Source of the DNA: Gammaproteobacteria bacterium
Lineage (GTDB): Bacteria > Pseudomonadota > Gammaproteobacteria > QOAV01
NCBI GenBank assembly: GCA_027067235.1
Contig: JALXFQ010000275.1
Coordinates: 1 to 15,946, forward strand
Length of the DNA stretch: 15,946 bases
Direction: 5' to 3'
Shown here: positions 13,621-15,946 of the stretch, piece by piece
Layout: every line of letters starts with the position of its first letter
Position numbering within the stretch: the stretch's first letter is position 1
The notes under the pieces: generated by a model
Databases searched by the model: none
Seen by the model: only the letters and a program-made list of their open reading frames with translations
What the model was told of the DNA's origin: nothing
Position numbers and translations under genes: made by a program

Positions 13621-14657
13621 GCGGCCGGCTTTGGAAACTGTTCGATAACGGCCAGCAAAAAGCGCAATACACCTACAACGCCAGCGGCCAGCGCACCCGC
13701 AAAACACTGGCCGATGGTACAGAGACGGTATATCACTACGACAGCCAGGGCCGCCTCATCGCCGAGACCAGCCAGACAGGCCAGCCCCTGCGCGACTATA
13801 TCTGGGCCGACGACCGTCCCGTCGCCCAGATCGAAACCTACAGAGACGCCGCCGGCAAACTGCACAACGACAACATCATCTACCTGTTCAGCGACCACCT
13901 GAATACGCCGCGCATCGGCATGGACCCGGCCGGTCAGATCATCTGGCGCAACGACAGCGTAGGCTTCGGCGAACAGGCCGCCAATGACGACCCCGACGGC
14001 GATGGCAACGCCACTGTCGTCAACCTGCGTTTTCCCGGGCAATATTTTGACCAGGAGAGTAAACTGCATTACAACTGGAACCGGTATTACGACCCGGAGA
14101 CCGGGCGATATATCACCAGTGATCCGATTGGGCTGGTTGGCGGGATCAATACGTTTGGGTATGTTGGGGGGAATCCCGGTAATGCTGCCGACCCAGCAGG
14201 TCTGGCGGGTTCCGCCGTGGTTGATGGCGCCAAGTTTGGCGCTCAGTGGGGTAGCCGGGTCGGACGTCTCATTCCTCACCCAGGCGGCAGGGTTTTGGGC
14301 GGCTTGTTGGGCGGCGGTTTGGGGGCGGCAGCTGGCTGGCTGATTCCGCAAGCGCTTCCTGACCGAACGGATTCATTGCCTCACGATCCGCCGGATGAAG
14401 AGTGCGAGGATTGTCCGCAATGTAATCCTCCCGAGGGTACTCAGTGCTTCTCAAAAGACTCTCATAGAAATCGGTACCCTCAACTAGATGGCTTTCTAAA
14501 TCACTATCATATCTATATTGTTCGACAGAGGATGTCAGATTGTAAGTGCAAATGGGTGAGAGATAAAAGTATTGGTAAAGGTGGGGCTACGCGTGTTGTG
14601 ATTCCAAGTATTCCACAATGTACTGTTAAAGACCCAAGGATCTTGGGATGGTGGTAG
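13566..14657 (+). CDS. Displaced RHS tip 5 with HYH/CKCKW-type toxin tail
   Basis: A 363-aa orphan tip: MNPARSKHHRF from the pre-tip block, core end from LWKLFDNGQ to GLVGGINTFGYVGGNPGN (GLDGG changed to GLVGG), then ADPAGLAG with DPxGL intact. The pretoxin linker GSAVVDGAKFGAQWGSRVG...GGLLGGGLGAAAGW nearly equals that of tip 4. After PHDPP the two part: here CEDCPQCNPPEGTQCFS, then LNHYHIYIVRQRMSDCKCKW and a basic end. The placing of H-x-H and C-x-C-x-W parallels NLFVVNQ...CKCFW in tip 4, so the two toxins may share a fold. Activity is unknown. There is no signal peptide and no Shine-Dalgarno. The stop overlaps the following gene by ten bases. Confidence 0.85.
   Translation: MNPARSKHHRFIPALAAAGGRLWKLFDNGQQKAQYTYNASGQRTRKTLADGTETVYHYDSQGRLIAETSQTGQPLRDYIWADDRPVAQIETYRDAAGKLHNDNIIYLFSDHLNTPRIGMDPAGQIIWRNDSVGFGEQAANDDPDGDGNATVVNLRFPGQYFDQESKLHYNWNRYYDPETGRYITSDPIGLVGGINTFGYVGGNPGNAADPAGLAGSAVVDGAKFGAQWGSRVGRLIPHPGGRVLGGLLGGGLGAAAGWLIPQALPDRTDSLPHDPPDEECEDCPQCNPPEGTQCFSKDSHRNRYPQLDGFLNHYHIYIVRQRMSDCKCKWVRDKSIGKGGATRVVIPSIPQCTVKDPRILGWW
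13621..14163 (+). repeat. RHS core-end repeat, copy 5
   Basis: 543 bp, exactly collinear with 7411-7953 because it keeps the TGQ unit (as ACAGGCCAG). Copy-specific residues: MDPAGQIIWRN and FDQESKLHYNWNRYYD. Confidence 0.93.
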
Positions 14658-15340
14658 AGTTGAAGTATTGTGAACGAAGATTATTAGGGTTCTCCGTAAA
14701 AGTTCATCCCAGTATATTGCGTAAAAAAGGGTTTTGGGAAACAACGTTTCCTATAAGGGACAGCCTTCGGCAAGATTCAGAATATATTCTAACAGCCGAT
14801 GATCTAGCATGGCCTGAACTTCGCGATATTAATCCGGATGAATTTAATGTTGTGCTTAAAGAATTATATAAATTTAAGTCAAAGGAATGCATGGAGGTCG
14901 AACTGGTGTCGGTTTCCTATGAACCGTGGCTTAATTGCATTCCAGACCAATGGATCGAGAAAGGAATGCCCATCTTTAAGGATACAGCATTGTTGGCAGC
15001 TTATACCTCAGCATTGTGCGATGATGATTTTGATTGCATACCTCAAATAGAGAAAAGGTTGTCAGATAGTGGTTGGAAATCTATCGGGTTTGATGTTGTA
15101 AATATTCATTTAGATAGTGTTCTTGCAGTATTCCCATATTCAAAATCTATTAGGAATAAATTTAAAGAGTATGCAGGTAACGTTAATATTTATGGATTGT
15201 TTTCAACTGAGTCAATTGCTTCAGAGTGGGCAGTGATAGCCAATAGAAACATTCTTCCAGAGCACGGTCCATATTACGTATTGCAAGGTTGGGTAGAGCC
15301 ATCGTGCTCGCTGAAACTGAGCAAAACGAATCCAAAATAG
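14648..15340 (+). CDS. Probable immunity gene of tip 5
   Basis: A 230-aa protein of no family I recognise. It is mixed alpha/beta, acidic, Trp- and Cys-containing (DDLAWPELRDINPDEFN, SYEPWLNCIPDQWIEKGMP, SALCDDDFDCIPQIEKRL, FSTESIASEWAVIANRN), with no signal peptide or membrane span. ATG 14648 overlaps the toxin stop and has AAGGA at 14637-14641; GTG 14651 or 14654 are alternatives in the same frame. AT-rich composition matches the toxin tail. Immunity is inferred from position and overlap. The last 14 or so residues (EPSCSLKLSKTNPK) come from the edge of the pre-tip block, read in a different frame from the one used by the 10058 gene, so its own C-terminus is probably altered. Confidence 0.75.
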   Translation: MVVELKYCERRLLGFSVKVHPSILRKKGFWETTFPIRDSLRQDSEYILTADDLAWPELRDINPDEFNVVLKELYKFKSKECMEVELVSVSYEPWLNCIPDQWIEKGMPIFKDTALLAAYTSALCDDDFDCIPQIEKRLSDSGWKSIGFDVVNIHLDSVLAVFPYSKSIRNKFKEYAGNVNIYGLFSTESIASEWAVIANRNILPEHGPYYVLQGWVEPSCSLKLSKTNPK

Positions 15341-15434
15341 CCATGAAACCCAACCCTCAACCCGACAAACATTAAACCCATGAACCCGGCCCGTTCAAAC
15401 CACCACCGCTTCATACCCGCGCTGGCCGCGGCAG
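15319..15434 (+). repeat. Conserved pre-tip block, copy D
   Basis: This copy is recognisable from GAGCAAAACGAATCC onward. It has one extra codon before the mini-ATG (ATA GCC instead of ACC), yet keeps the frame (EQNESKIAMKPNPQPDKH and stop). The mini-ORF is 15343-15375 and the 92-base distance to the core is unchanged. Confidence 0.75.
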
Positions 15435-15946
15435 GCGGCCGGTTGTGGAAACTGTTCGAGAATGGGCAGCTCAAGGCGCAATATCTCTACAACGCCAACG
15501 GCCTGCGCACCCGCAAAACACTGGCCGATGGCGCAGAGACGGTATATCACTACGACAGCCAGAACCGTCTCATCGCCGAAACCCTGACCGACGGTTCGCC
15601 GATTCGCGATTACGTATGGAACGGCGCTACGCCAGTCGCCCAGATAGAAACCCGCCGGGACGCGAATGGCCAGTTGCATAACGACGAGATCATTTATCTG
15701 GTCAGCGACCACCTCAACACGCCGCGCGCGGGCATGAACCCGACCGGCAACATCACCTGGCGCAACGACAGCTTGGGCTTCGGCGAACAGGCCGCCAACG
15801 AAGACCCCGACGCAGACGGCAACGCCACCGTCGTCAACCTGCGCTTTCCCGGGCAATACTTCGATGGGGAATCGGGGTTACACTACAACTGGCACCGCTA
15901 TTACGACCCGGAGACCGGGCGCTATATCACCAGTGATCCGATTGGG
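15380..15946 (+). CDS. Displaced RHS tip 6, 3' end beyond the window
   Basis: An open frame of 189 codons from ATG 15380 to the window end. It starts MNPARSNHHRFIPALAAAGG and continues into the RHS core end. The first half is more diverged than in any other copy: LFENGQLKAQYLYNANGLRT, DSQNRLIAETLTDGSPIRDYV, WNGATPVAQIETRRDANGQ and IIYLVSDHLNTPRAG. From about NDSLGFGEQAANEDPDADG onward it is nearly identical to the other copies. The toxin tail and immunity gene lie outside the window. There is no signal peptide. Its WNGATP codons also occur in the scrap at about 11957-11986, so this variant once existed elsewhere in the array. Confidence 0.85.
   Translation, partial: MNPARSNHHRFIPALAAAGGRLWKLFENGQLKAQYLYNANGLRTRKTLADGAETVYHYDSQNRLIAETLTDGSPIRDYVWNGATPVAQIETRRDANGQLHNDEIIYLVSDHLNTPRAGMNPTGNITWRNDSLGFGEQAANEDPDADGNATVVNLRFPGQYFDGESGLHYNWHRYYDPETGRYITSDPIG
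15435..15946 (+). repeat. RHS core-end repeat, copy 6 (partial)
   Basis: The visible 512 bases are collinear with copy 1, diverged at about 15460-15740 and nearly identical after that. The copy is cut by the window end within DPIG. Confidence 0.9.

Overview
The window joins a piece of a denitrification gene cluster to a long RHS polymorphic-toxin locus. The heme d1 (cd1 nitrite reductase cofactor) genes in nirL-nirG-nirH-nirJ order, together with a Dnr-type Crp/Fnr regulator, point to a denitrifying Gram-negative proteobacterium, probably beta or gamma. The sequence alone does not give the species.

Positions 1-2688 (+) hold the 3' end of a nirL-like gene, then nirG and nirH with short overlaps (siroheme decarboxylase subunits), then nirJ (radical SAM). 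nirJ is set apart by a gap that contains a tandem heptamer repeat. A Dnr-like NO/anaerobiosis regulator lies convergently at 2693-3445 (-). Its upstream region carries an FNR/DNR-like box and a -10-like hexamer. Positions 3446-3845 are an intergenic region with divergent promoter signals and a 9-bp perfect inverted repeat.

Positions 3846-8321 encode a full-length RHS protein of about 1491 aa. It has a signal peptide, a Cys-rich N-terminal part, a DUF6531-like segment, many YD repeats, the RHS core tail motif and a variable 109-aa C-terminal toxin. It is followed at once by a Sel1-repeat gene, the likely immunity gene (8321-8737).

From 8738 to the window end is an array of five displaced RHS tips (8993, 10635, 12046, 13566 and 15380). 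Each repeats the same roughly 540-bp end of the RHS core, and the four whose 3' ends are visible then switch to a different AT-rich toxin tail. Each of those four is followed by its own small unrelated gene, the likely immunity gene. None of the tips has a signal peptide. They look like a reservoir of alternative toxin/immunity modules that could be recombined onto the expressed rhs gene.

Four of the five tips are preceded by a conserved block of up to 137 bp with rigid internal spacing and an apparently conserved reading frame. The fifth (12046) is instead preceded by a patchwork of small RHS scraps and GGAATTCTGGGGACAT-type repeats. One tip (8993) is frameshifted in a run of eight G exactly where core meets toxin. 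Leftover immunity sequence at 13424 and immunity genes running into the conserved block record past recombination. No tRNA, rRNA, CRISPR array or intact transposase was seen.
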